From assembly GCA_013695395.1 (NCBI GenBank), contig JACDAP010000399.1, positions 1 through 7,742 on the forward strand: 7,742 nt of DNA, written 5' to 3'. The notes beneath the pieces are model-generated. The model made no database searches, was not told the origin of the DNA, and saw only the letters and a list, made by a program, of their open reading frames with translations. This document shows positions 1 through 6,439 of the stretch, piece by piece (within the stretch, counting starts at the first letter, position 1; the number at the start of each line of letters is the position of its first letter). The DNA comes from Solirubrobacterales bacterium. GTDB lineage: Bacteria; Actinomycetota; Thermoleophilia; Solirubrobacterales; Solirubrobacteraceae. The position numbers were made by a program, and so were the translations under genes.

Positions 1-440
1 AGGTCGGCGTGGGTGATGACCTCGCCGGCCTGCACATCGACGATCCAGTACTCGCGCACACCGGCGGCCGCGTAGGTCGCGGCCTTCTCGTCGTCGCGGC
101 GACGGGAGCTGAACGCCACCTCGACGACGAGCTCTCCGGTGCGCGGCAACTCGTCGCCAGTGGGCCTCGCCACGATGAGATCGGGCTCGTAGAAGCCGCC
201 GTCGGGGATCAAGAAGGTGCTCTGCACGCGCACGGCGTACTCGTCGCCGAGGGCACGCACGAAGTGTCTCGTCAGCCACTCAACCCGGTTGGCGTGGCTT
301 CCCCCACTCGGTTCCATCTCGACCAGCACTCCGTTCTCGAGCTCGACATGGTCGGTCTCGCCGATGATCCCCGCCTCGACCATGGCGAGCACGTCCTCGA
401 AGCTGAGCCGGTGGATCGGGACCGTCTGCGGGACCGCCAT
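1..440 (-). CDS. Uma2-family PD-(D/E)XK nuclease-fold protein, 3' end cut by window edge
   Basis: The minus strand is open from an ATG at 438-440 to the window edge, giving 146 codons with no stop. Uma2 hallmarks appear in order: an N-terminal LSFEDVLAMVEAG segment, DHVELENGVLVEM, SGGSHANRVEWL, then EPDLIVARP, ELVVEVAFSSRRRDDEKAATYAAAGVR (in part) and EYWIVDVQ. In the Uma2 (DUF820) fold the Asp of EPDL (about residue 88), the Glu of VVEVA (about 106) and the following Lys (about 118) are the likely PD-(D/E)XK metal-site residues, and all three are present. These proteins are predicted restriction-endonuclease-like enzymes, common as multicopy families in cyanobacteria, Chloroflexi and actinobacteria; their biological role is not settled. 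The gene starts 14 bases after the upstream methyltransferase stop on the same strand, so it may be co-transcribed, but it also has its own possible leaderless promoter. Only a short C-terminal part should be missing, since family members are usually around 180-200 residues. Confidence 0.88.
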   Translation of the reverse strand, partial: MAVPQTVPIHRLSFEDVLAMVEAGIIGETDHVELENGVLVEMEPSGGSHANRVEWLTRHFVRALGDEYAVRVQSTFLIPDGGFYEPDLIVARPTGDELPRTGELVVEVAFSSRRRDDEKAATYAAAGVREYWIVDVQAGEVITHAD

Positions 441-446
441 GCCCCA

Positions 447-452
447 AGGGTA
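447..452 (-). promoter_or_regulatory. Candidate -10 box (TACCCT) for leaderless transcription of the Uma2 gene
   Basis: Read on the minus strand, TACCCT matches the actinobacterial -10 pattern TANNNT and is followed by 6 bases (TGGGGC) and then the ATG of the Uma2 gene. That places the expected transcription start at or next to the A of the start codon. No good Shine-Dalgarno sequence precedes this ATG, which fits a leaderless mRNA. No convincing -35 is visible about 17 bases further up. The hexamer is short and could be chance, so this is a candidate only. Confidence 0.4.
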
Positions 453-454
453 CG

Positions 455-1495
455 TCAGCGGTTCTCGAACAGGTAGTGGCTGACCAGCCAGTGGTTGCCG
501 CCCTTGTAGCCCCACAGCTCGTCGGTGGAGAGCAGGAAGAGGCGCCAGCCGCCGAGCAGCGTCTTGGCCTCGGCGCGGGGGCGGCCTTCCCCGAGGATCG
601 TGAGCGCCCGTTCGGGATCGGCGTCCAGGCGCTTCAGCCACTCCTGCAGGGTGCGCGCGTAATGCGTGCCCGGGACGACCCAGCGGTCGGCGAGGACGAG
701 GTCCTCCTGGAAGAACGAGAAGAGCTCGTGGGAGGGCATGAGGCCGGCGGTGAAGAAGCGCTCTGCGGCCCAGGTGCCCTCGAAGAGGTACGGGTGATCG
801 CGGTGGGTGAAGACGTGGAGCCAGCACTTGCCGTCGCTCTTCAGCCAGGTGGAGACGCGCCGCAGCAGCTCCTTCCAGTTGCGCATGTGCTCGAACATCT
901 CGATCGACATGACGCGGTCGTAGGAGCCCGGATGCGGCGGGGTGAAGTCGTTGACGTCGGCGGTGATGACGTTCAGGTTCGTGATCCCCCGCCGCTCCGC
1001 CTCGGACTCGATGTAGCCGCGCTGGCCGTGGGAGTTGGAGACCGCGGTGATCCGCGCGTTCGGGTACTGCTCACCGAGCCAGAGGGTGAGCGAGCCCCAG
1101 CCGCAGCCGAGCTCGAGGATCTCCATGCCGTCCTGCACCTGAGCCCGGCGGCAGGAAAGCGCGAGCATCGCCTCCTCGGCCTGCTCGAGCGTGGTCGTCT
1201 CGGTCTCGAAGAGGCAGCCGGAGTACTTGCGGCGCGGCCCGAGCACGAGCCCGAAGAACGCCTCGGGCAGCTCGTAGTGCTGCTCGTTGGCCTTCTCGGG
1301 GACTTCGGCGACCTCGCCGGTGGACATCCGCTCGATGAGGGCCTTGAGGCGCTGCTCCTGCCCCTCGACCCCGCCGCGCGACTCCTTGCGCTCGCGGTCC
1401 CCGGCGCCCCAGCGGGAGCCCGCACGCAAGAGGGCATCCGGGGCGATCTGGTGGCGAAGGGCGACGTCGAGGGCGCGGTACCGGAGGGCGCTCAT
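455..1495 (-). CDS. SAM-dependent methyltransferase, CFA / coclaurine N-methyltransferase-like branch
   Basis: This gene encodes 346 residues of a class I SAM-dependent methyltransferase related to cyclopropane-fatty-acid synthase. A SAM-binding glycine loop ELGCGWGS lies at residues 128-135, followed by YDRVMSIEMFEHM (192-204), LHVFTH (226-231) and FFTAGLMPSHELFSFFQ (247-263). The EMFEHM block, the TAGLMPS block and GTHYARTLQEWLKR closely resemble plant coclaurine N-methyltransferase, where the Glu-His pair of this motif is catalytic; both are kept here (Glu202, His203). A C-terminal GGNHWLVSHYLFE tail is typical of bacterial relatives. I chose the ATG at 1493-1495 because it overlaps the hydrolase stop as ATGA; a longer reading frame to 1570 would run inside the hydrolase gene. 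Its place in a lipid operon suggests an acyl chain or lipid headgroup as acceptor, but N-methylation of an amine is equally possible from sequence. Confidence 0.9.
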   Translation of the reverse strand: MSALRYRALDVALRHQIAPDALLRAGSRWGAGDRERKESRGGVEGQEQRLKALIERMSTGEVAEVPEKANEQHYELPEAFFGLVLGPRRKYSGCLFETETTTLEQAEEAMLALSCRRAQVQDGMEILELGCGWGSLTLWLGEQYPNARITAVSNSHGQRGYIESEAERRGITNLNVITADVNDFTPPHPGSYDRVMSIEMFEHMRNWKELLRRVSTWLKSDGKCWLHVFTHRDHPYLFEGTWAAERFFTAGLMPSHELFSFFQEDLVLADRWVVPGTHYARTLQEWLKRLDADPERALTILGEGRPRAEAKTLLGGWRLFLLSTDELWGYKGGNHWLVSHYLFENR

Positions 1496-2301
1496 GCGGG
1501 GATCCTGGATCGGAGGGAGTGGGAGCTGCCGGAGAGCAGCGCGTCGGCGACGCCCTGCGGGTCGTCCCACATGGGGATGTGGCCGGCGTCGGGCAGGACG
1601 ATCTCACGGACGCTCGCGGGGACGCCGCTCGCCCGGGGCACGAGCCGGTCGTGCGCGGGCCAGACGAGCGTGACAGGGACCTCGATCTCCGCGAGCCGCT
1701 GGAAGGTGCTCGCGCGCATGGCGCGGTTGACCTTCGTGAAGCCGGGCGCGCTCGCGTAGGCGTCGATCAGGGCGGCGGCGTCGGGAGCGGGAACGCGCGC
1801 GGGATGGGCGACCGAGCCGAGCAGCGCGACGCGCCGGCCGCCGGGGGATCGGACGAGACCGTTCAGCGCAGGCCGCCCCATGCGGGCGAGGGTGCGGGCG
1901 ATCTCCGGCTTGGGCGCGAGCGGACGGCCCCACAGCCCGGCCGGGGCGATCGCCGTCACGGACGCGGCGTTCCCCTGCAGCGCGGCCTCGAGGCTCACCC
2001 AGCCGCCGAGCGAGTTCCCGCCCAGGTGGGCGCGGCCGCCGTCCAGGTCGAGCTCGGCGAGGAACGCACCGAGGGCAGCGGCCAGCGCTCGCGGCCGGGT
2101 GTCCTCACCCGTGAGCGCCGGGGAGCCGCCGAAGCCGGGGAGGTCCACGACGATGACGTCGCGGTGCTCGATGAGCAGGGGGAGCACGGGGCGCCACACG
2201 CGCCGGTCGCCTCCGAGCGGGTGGATGAGCACCAGGGGCTCGCCGGTTCCGGCACGGTCGTGCGCGAGGCCGGCGGCCTGCTCGGATGTCGCCGCGCTCA
2301 T
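1492..2301 (-). CDS. Alpha/beta-fold hydrolase
   Basis: A 269-residue alpha/beta hydrolase with a complete apparent catalytic triad: nucleophile Ser97 in the elbow GGNSLGGW (residues 94-101), Asp218 in VWPAHDRLVP, and His241 in LPDAGHIPMWDDP. The oxyanion-hole strand is LVLIHPLGGD (23-32) and the conserved DLPGFGGS follows at 53-60. No signal peptide or membrane segment is seen, so it should be cytosolic. The closest general type is the small esterase / MhpC-like hydrolase group; substrate cannot be read from sequence. The ATG at 2299-2301 overlaps the stop of the upstream fusion gene as ATGA, and its own stop overlaps the start of the downstream methyltransferase the same way, which argues for coupled translation. 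In a lipid-modifying operon it could hydrolyse an acyl ester or thioester, but this is inference. Confidence 0.92.
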   Translation of the reverse strand: MSAATSEQAAGLAHDRAGTGEPLVLIHPLGGDRRVWRPVLPLLIEHRDVIVVDLPGFGGSPALTGEDTRPRALAAALGAFLAELDLDGGRAHLGGNSLGGWVSLEAALQGNAASVTAIAPAGLWGRPLAPKPEIARTLARMGRPALNGLVRSPGGRRVALLGSVAHPARVPAPDAAALIDAYASAPGFTKVNRAMRASTFQRLAEIEVPVTLVWPAHDRLVPRASGVPASVREIVLPDAGHIPMWDDPQGVADALLSGSSHSLRSRIPA

Positions 2302-4361
2302 CGCACGGGCGCTTCGGGGACGGCCGCCGCGGCCTCGAGCTCCGCGAGCCCGACGATCTGCGTCGCGGGCACGCGGCCCCTCCAGCCGGGCTTGGCCAGC
2401 AGGCTCTGGCCGACGCCGATGCGCCGTTCCGCGAAGCCGCCCTCGCAGTAGCAGAGGTAGAACGTCCACAGGCGCCGGAAGCGCTCGTCGTAGCCGAGCT
2501 CCTCGAGCTTCTCGGTGCTCGCCGCGATGTTCTTGCGCCAGTGGTGCAGCGTGTGCACGTAGTCGCCGGTGAGGTCCTCATGGTGGGCCATCCGCAGGTC
2601 GGTCTGCTTGTGCAGGCACTCGGCGATGACCGCCTGGGAGGGCAGGCAGCCGTTCGGGAAGATCTGCTCGCGGATGAACGAGTTGGACGCCTTCTCGACC
2701 TCGTAGGCGCGGTCGTCCATCGTGATCGCCTGCAGGAGCATCGCGCCGTCGCGGGCCAGGCGGTCCGAGCACTGCTTGAAGAACGTGGGGAAGTCCTGCC
2801 AGCCGACCGCCTCGATCATCTCCAGGGAGACGACGCGGTCGTAGGTGCCGGTCAGGTCGCGGTAGTCCTCGAGCAGGATCGTGACCAGGTCCTCGACGCC
2901 CGCTTCCTTCACCTTTCCTACCGCGTAGGCGTGCTGCTCGACCGAGATCGTCGTGGTGGTGACGTGGCAGCCGCGCGTGGTCGCCGCGTGGATCGCAAAG
3001 CCGCCCCAGCCCGCACCGATCTCGAGCACTCGGTCGCCCGGCCCCAGGTCGAGCTTGTCGCAGACCAGCTCGAGCTTCTGGATCGAGGCGTCGCGCAGGC
3101 TCGCGTCCGGTGTCGAGAACGAGCCGCTCGAGTACATCATCGTGTCATCGAGCATCAGCTCGAACAGGTCGTTGCCCAGGTCGTAGTGGGCGTGGATGTC
3201 CTCGCGCCCCTGGTCGTGGGTGACCTTCCGGCGCAGGCCGCGCAGGTGCTGATAGGGCACGCGGACGGCCTGGATCTTCCGGCGGACCGCGTCGATGACC
3301 TGGACGTTGCGGGCGGCGAGGCGGACGACGTCGGTGAGCTCCGGGGAGTCCCAGAGGCCGTCCATGTAGCCCTGGCCCATGCCGCGGGAGCCCTGCAGGA
3401 GGACCGTCCAGGCCTCCGGTGCGTTGAGCTGCGCGGTTGCTTTCGGCTCACCGCCGGGGCCGAGCAGGTGGCGGCGCCCGTCGGGCTCGATCAGCTCGAG
3501 CTGTCCGGTGGTGAGTCGCCCGAGGATGGCGAGGATCGCGCGGCGGGCGGCGGACTGGGCGGGGGTGAGCTTCGTGAGCTTCGTGGGCATCGTGGCCTCG
3601 GGGGTCTCGGTCTCGGGATCGGCGGGCGGGGAGAAATGCGGGGCGCCACGCAGCTTGAGGGCGGCGGCGTGGCCGTAGATCAGGGCGAGGGTGCGCAGGG
3701 CGCCGGCGGGGTGGCGGCGGACCGCGGCGCGCAGGTTCTCGGGCGTGAGCTCCTGCCGCTCGAGCTTCAGCGTCGCGTCGAAGTCCTTGCTGTCGGCCTC
3801 GTCGCGGTGGTTCTCGATGTGGACGCTCAGGCTCTCGCCGGGCGGGGTGACCGCCCAGACGTGGCGGTGGTCCATGTCCTGGAACGGGGAGACGTGCAGG
3901 ACCTTCGCGTGCTCGCCACGGATCACGCGCTCGTCGCCGCTTGCGCGCAGGACGTAGGCGTGGCGCTTCAGCCAGGGGGTGCTCGTGACCTCGCCGACGA
4001 CGCTGTCGAGCTGCTCGTCCTCGTCGAAGCAGTAGTAGAGCGTGAGCGGGTTGAACGCGGTGCCGAGCGTGCGCGGCGTGGTGAGCACGCGGATCGCGCC
4101 GGTCGGCGCCGGGCGCCCGGAGCGCTCCTCGATCAGCTGCCGCACGGCGACCGCTGTCGGTGGGCCGTCGGCCCCACCGAGCAGGTCGCGGCGTCGTACG
4201 CGCACGACGCCCGGCGTGGGCTTCACGAACCGGCCGCCGAGCAGCGTGGGGAGCTCCGCCAGGTCGGCGTAGAGGAAGCTCAGCGGATGGCTGAACTCGT
4301 TGGCCTGCGGGCCGAGGCGGCGGTGGCGGACCTCACCGACGTAGAGCGCGCTGGCGGTCAT
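2298..4361 (-). CDS. DUF1365-cyclopropane-fatty-acid synthase (COG2230) fusion protein
   Basis: One uninterrupted 687-residue frame carries two normally separate proteins. Residues 1 to about 240 are DUF1365: ALYVGEVRHRRLGP (5-18), FSHPLSFLYADLAEL (23-37), TLGTAFNPLTLYYCFD (98-113), a GEVTSTPW block (123-130) and HVSPFQDMDHRHVW (156-169). A Pro/Glu/Thr-rich linker follows (about 242-265). Residues about 265-687 are a full CFA-type methyltransferase with the helical N-terminal part (MGQGYMDGLWDS, 328-339), HAHYDLGNDLFELML (390-404), the SAM loop LEIGAGWGGF (446-455), LEDYRDL (497-503), EMIEAVG (514-520) and IFPNGCLPS (567-575). CFA enzymes transfer a methyl(ene) group from SAM to cis double bonds of membrane phospholipid acyl chains. 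Compared with E. coli Cfa, the Cys of YSCG is Ser412 and the His of LLHTI is Gln544, while Glu517 and Tyr601 are kept. The start (4359-4361) overlaps the upstream oxidoreductase stop as ATGA. Confidence 0.93.
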   Translation of the reverse strand: MTASALYVGEVRHRRLGPQANEFSHPLSFLYADLAELPTLLGGRFVKPTPGVVRVRRRDLLGGADGPPTAVAVRQLIEERSGRPAPTGAIRVLTTPRTLGTAFNPLTLYYCFDEDEQLDSVVGEVTSTPWLKRHAYVLRASGDERVIRGEHAKVLHVSPFQDMDHRHVWAVTPPGESLSVHIENHRDEADSKDFDATLKLERQELTPENLRAAVRRHPAGALRTLALIYGHAAALKLRGAPHFSPPADPETETPEATMPTKLTKLTPAQSAARRAILAILGRLTTGQLELIEPDGRRHLLGPGGEPKATAQLNAPEAWTVLLQGSRGMGQGYMDGLWDSPELTDVVRLAARNVQVIDAVRRKIQAVRVPYQHLRGLRRKVTHDQGREDIHAHYDLGNDLFELMLDDTMMYSSGSFSTPDASLRDASIQKLELVCDKLDLGPGDRVLEIGAGWGGFAIHAATTRGCHVTTTTISVEQHAYAVGKVKEAGVEDLVTILLEDYRDLTGTYDRVVSLEMIEAVGWQDFPTFFKQCSDRLARDGAMLLQAITMDDRAYEVEKASNSFIREQIFPNGCLPSQAVIAECLHKQTDLRMAHHEDLTGDYVHTLHHWRKNIAASTEKLEELGYDERFRRLWTFYLCYCEGGFAERRIGVGQSLLAKPGWRGRVPATQIVGLAELEAAAAVPEAPVR
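3588..3599 (-). promoter_or_regulatory. Possible internal ribosome binding site and ATG at the DUF1365/CFA junction
   Basis: Met258 of the fusion protein lies in the linker just before the CFA part begins (MPTKLTKLTPAQ). On the minus strand its ATG (3588-3590) is preceded by GAGG (3596-3599) with 5 bases between, a usable Shine-Dalgarno distance. Initiation here would give a free CFA protein of 430 residues, close to the usual length of stand-alone CFA synthases. It may be a relic of the gene before fusion or a working second start. GAGG is frequent in GC-rich DNA, so this is tentative. Confidence 0.35.
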
Positions 4362-5632
4362 GCGATCGCCCGGTCCGGCTCGGCGGTGAGGATCGCCGCG
4401 GCAACCCGGTGGCCGCTCTTCACGCCGTCCTCGTGGAAGCCCCAGCTCCAGTAGGCGCCCGCGTAGTGGGTCCGGTTCACCCCGGAGATCTCGGCGTGGC
4501 GGCGCTGGGTCTCGATCCCGTCGGGGGTGTAGGTCGGGTGGGCGACGTCGAAGCGGGCGATGACCTTCGCGGGGTCGATGCGGTCGGTCAGGTTGAGCGT
4601 CGCGATGAGCTCCCGGTCGATCTCGTGGCCCTGGAGGTTGTTGAGCCAGTAGGAGACCGCGGGGGTCCCCATGGGCTCTTCGACGTAGTGGGCGTTCCAG
4701 CTCGCCCAGGCGGCACGGCGGCGGGGCAGCAGGCTCGTGTCGGTGTGCAGGACGAGCTCGCTCGGCAGGTACGGGATGGCGCCGAGCCGCTCGCGCTCGA
4801 GCCCCGTCGGTTCGGTGAGGAGCGCGAGCGCCTGGTCGGAGTGGGTCGCGAGGACGACCTCGTCAAAGCGCTCGGGCTCGCCGCCCCGCGCGGTGACGGT
4901 GACGCCGTCGGCGTCGCGCTCGACCGCCGTCACCTCGGCGCCGAGGCGGACCCGTTCGCTCCCCAGCCGCGCAATGATCGCCTCGACGTACCGCCGCGAG
5001 CCGCCGACCACCGTGCGCCACTCGGGCCGGTCGCGGAAGCCGAGCAGCCCGTGGTTGTCGAAGAACTGCACGAGGAAGCGGGCGGGGAAGCTCCACATCT
5101 GCTCCGGATCCGCCGACCAGACCGCGGAGGCCTGGGGCACGATCAGCCGGTGCACGAAGTAGTCGGAGTAGCCGAGATCGCGCAGCCAGTCGCGCAGCGA
5201 CGGATCCTCGTCCCCGTCCATGAGCGCCTTGGCGTCCTTGTTGAAGCGGATGTACTCGGCGACCATCTTCAGGAACTTCCGGTCGTAGAGGTGCTTCGGA
5301 TTGGCGAGGAGCCCGCGCGGGCCGTTGCCGGCGTACTCGAAGTCGGCGCCGTCGGAGACGCTGAAGCTCATGTCCGAGGCGCGGCTCTCGACGCCCAGTT
5401 CCGCGAGCAGGGCCTCGAAGTGCGGGTAGTTGCGGTCGTTGAAGACGAGGAAGCCGATGTCGACCGCGAGTGGCCCGTCGGGGAGGTCGACGTCGACGGT
5501 CCAGGCGTGGCCGCCCGCGCGGTCCTGCGCCTCGAAGACGGTGACGTCGTGCTGGGCGTGCAGGAGGTGGGCGGTGACGAGCCCGGAGACTCCGGCTCCG
5601 ACGATCGCGATGCGTTTGCGGGGAGCGGTCAT
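4358..5632 (-). CDS. FAD-dependent oxidoreductase, COG2907 / amine-oxidase-like (first gene of lipid operon)
   Basis: A 424-residue flavoprotein with an N-terminal Rossmann dinucleotide site, IAIVGAGVSGL (8-18), with the ribose-binding Glu34 at the end of the second strand (VTVFEA). Further family features are GGHAWTV (40-46), DIGFLVFNDRNYP (58-70), PEWRTVVGGSRRYVE (203-217), and a C-terminal FAD-binding block AGAYWSWGFHEDGVKSG (391-407). These match the COG2907 branch of the amine oxidase / phytoene-desaturase-like superfamily. Members are regularly found next to DUF1365 and CFA genes, and such genes have been tied to desaturation or oxidation of methylated acyl chains in furan fatty acid formation in Rhodobacter; the exact reaction here is not shown by sequence. 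No signal peptide is seen. It is the first gene of the minus-strand operon; its stop overlaps the next start as ATGA. No clear Shine-Dalgarno sequence precedes the ATG at 5630-5632. Confidence 0.92.
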   Translation of the reverse strand: MTAPRKRIAIVGAGVSGLVTAHLLHAQHDVTVFEAQDRAGGHAWTVDVDLPDGPLAVDIGFLVFNDRNYPHFEALLAELGVESRASDMSFSVSDGADFEYAGNGPRGLLANPKHLYDRKFLKMVAEYIRFNKDAKALMDGDEDPSLRDWLRDLGYSDYFVHRLIVPQASAVWSADPEQMWSFPARFLVQFFDNHGLLGFRDRPEWRTVVGGSRRYVEAIIARLGSERVRLGAEVTAVERDADGVTVTARGGEPERFDEVVLATHSDQALALLTEPTGLERERLGAIPYLPSELVLHTDTSLLPRRRAAWASWNAHYVEEPMGTPAVSYWLNNLQGHEIDRELIATLNLTDRIDPAKVIARFDVAHPTYTPDGIETQRRHAEISGVNRTHYAGAYWSWGFHEDGVKSGHRVAAAILTAEPDRAIA

Positions 5633-5697
5633 CTACAGGTGGGTTCGTGGCAAGCGGCTTCGACGGATCAGTGAGCTTGCTCCCAGGCTCTGCCAGG
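5633..5697. promoter_or_regulatory. Divergent intergenic region between lipid operon and acyltransferase
   Basis: If the acyltransferase starts at the ATG at 5698, these 65 bases must carry the promoters for both the minus-strand operon and the plus-strand gene. On the plus strand CAGGCT at 5684-5689, eight bases before the ATG, is one mismatch from TANNNT and could serve a near-leaderless transcript. On the minus strand a TGATCC hexamer (5665-5670) is present but no TA-rich -10 follows at a fitting distance. No clear operator repeat is visible. If the GTG at 5647 is used instead, only 14 bases separate the genes and the promoters overlap coding DNA. Confidence 0.4.
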
Positions 5698-6390
5698 ATG
5701 GCGGGCGTGCGCGAGCCGATCACGAGGACCTACCGGGTGGCCATGACCGTCTGTGGCGTGGTGATCAGGCGGTGGGGTCGGCTCCGCGTCGAGGGTCTCG
5801 AGCACCTGCCGACGAGCGGGCCGGTGCTCATGGCGGTCAACCACGACTCCCATTGGGACCCGGTGGCGGTCGGTGTCGCCGCGCGCAGGGAGCGCCAGAT
5901 CCGCGCGCTCGCGAAAGCGGAGCTCTGGAAGAACCCCGTGCTCGGGAAGATCCTCGACGGCATGCGGCAGATCAAGCTCTACCGGGGCAAGGGGCCCGAG
6001 GGCGGGATGCAGGACGCGATCAGCGAGTTGCGGGACGGCGCCTGCATCGGGATCTTCCCCGAGGGCACGCTCTCCTGGGGGCATGAGCTCCGGGCCCGAT
6101 CCGGCCTCGGGGTGCTCGCCCGGGAGGTGCCGGAGGCGACGGTGGTGAACGTCGCCGTGGTCGACACGATCGCGATCGTGCGCTTCCCGCGGCGCCCCCG
6201 CATCAGCGTCCGCTTCTTCCCCCCGGCGGGTGGTCAGCTGCAGCCGGGCGAGGAGCCGAGTGCGTTCGTGGCGCGGCTGATGGACGAGATCCGGGAGGAG
6301 GCCCCGCGGGTGGCGGGCGGCCGCGATCCCGAGGCGCAGCACGCGGCGGCGGCGAAGCGGATGGACGAGAAGGCGGCGGCGCGCGGGTAG
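5698..6390 (+). CDS. PlsC-type lysophospholipid / 1-acylglycerol-3-phosphate acyltransferase
   Basis: A 230-residue acyltransferase of the PlsC (AGPAT) family, which moves acyl chains from acyl-CoA or acyl-ACP to lysophosphatidate or related lipids at the membrane. The catalytic NHX4D box is NHDSHWD (residues 48-54), with His49 and Asp54 as the expected dyad. A block II-like stretch is KAELWKNPVLG...MRQIKLYRG (73-97), and block III is FPEGTLS (120-126), where the usual Arg after FPEGT is Leu. The C-terminal 30 residues are charged and Ala-rich. I chose the ATG at 5698; an alternative GTG at 5647 has a better Shine-Dalgarno match (AGGTGG, 5637-5642) and would add 17 residues, but that extension looks non-coding in composition. 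It is transcribed away from the lipid-modification operon, which fits a shared role in membrane lipid metabolism. Confidence 0.9.
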   Translation: MAGVREPITRTYRVAMTVCGVVIRRWGRLRVEGLEHLPTSGPVLMAVNHDSHWDPVAVGVAARRERQIRALAKAELWKNPVLGKILDGMRQIKLYRGKGPEGGMQDAISELRDGACIGIFPEGTLSWGHELRARSGLGVLAREVPEATVVNVAVVDTIAIVRFPRRPRISVRFFPPAGGQLQPGEEPSAFVARLMDEIREEAPRVAGGRDPEAQHAAAAKRMDEKAAARG

Positions 6391-6396
6391 AGGGGC

Positions 6397-6434
6397 ACCG
6401 GCGTCTGCGTCGGCGGCGATGCCGGTCACCTTTT
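6397..6434 (+). terminator. Candidate intrinsic terminator after the acyltransferase gene
   Basis: Seven bases past the acyltransferase stop, ACCGGCGTC (6397-6405) can pair with GATGCCGGT (6418-6426), a 9-bp stem with one G-U pair and a 12-base loop, followed after four bases by TTTT (6431-6434). The T run is short and slightly offset, so termination strength is uncertain. The site also lies between the ends of two convergent genes (acyltransferase and DUF2256), where a terminator is expected. Confidence 0.4.
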
Positions 6435-6439
6435 GGTCG

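Noticed and set aside
1496..1570. N-terminal extension of the CNMT-like methyltransferase to an upstream ATG at 1570
   Set aside because: It would overlap the hydrolase coding region by 79 bases; the ATGA overlap start fits the pattern of the other operon junctions.
2302..2469. N-terminal extension of the hydrolase to an ATG at 2469
   Set aside because: The extra 56 residues are Arg/Ala-rich, overlap the C-terminal CFA coding region, and bear no hydrolase feature.
2286..4454. A 722-codon open frame on the plus strand antisense to the DUF1365-CFA gene
   Set aside because: It lies wholly opposite a gene with clear family motifs, its product is an Ala/Val/Arg/Glu-rich sequence with no recognisable domain, and long antisense frames are expected in GC-rich coding DNA.
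5665..5670. TGATCC on the minus strand upstream of the oxidoreductase, resembling the -35 of ChrR-controlled (ECF11-type) sigma factor promoters
   Set aside because: The spacing of about 18 bases leads to GC-rich sequence (GAACCC), not the TA-rich -10 expected; a six-base match alone is too weak.
4409..5674. A 421-codon plus-strand frame opposite the FAD oxidoreductase, and a similar 427-codon frame at 476-1759 opposite the methyltransferase
   Set aside because: Same reason: low-complexity composition with no motifs, mirror of real genes with GC-rich third positions.
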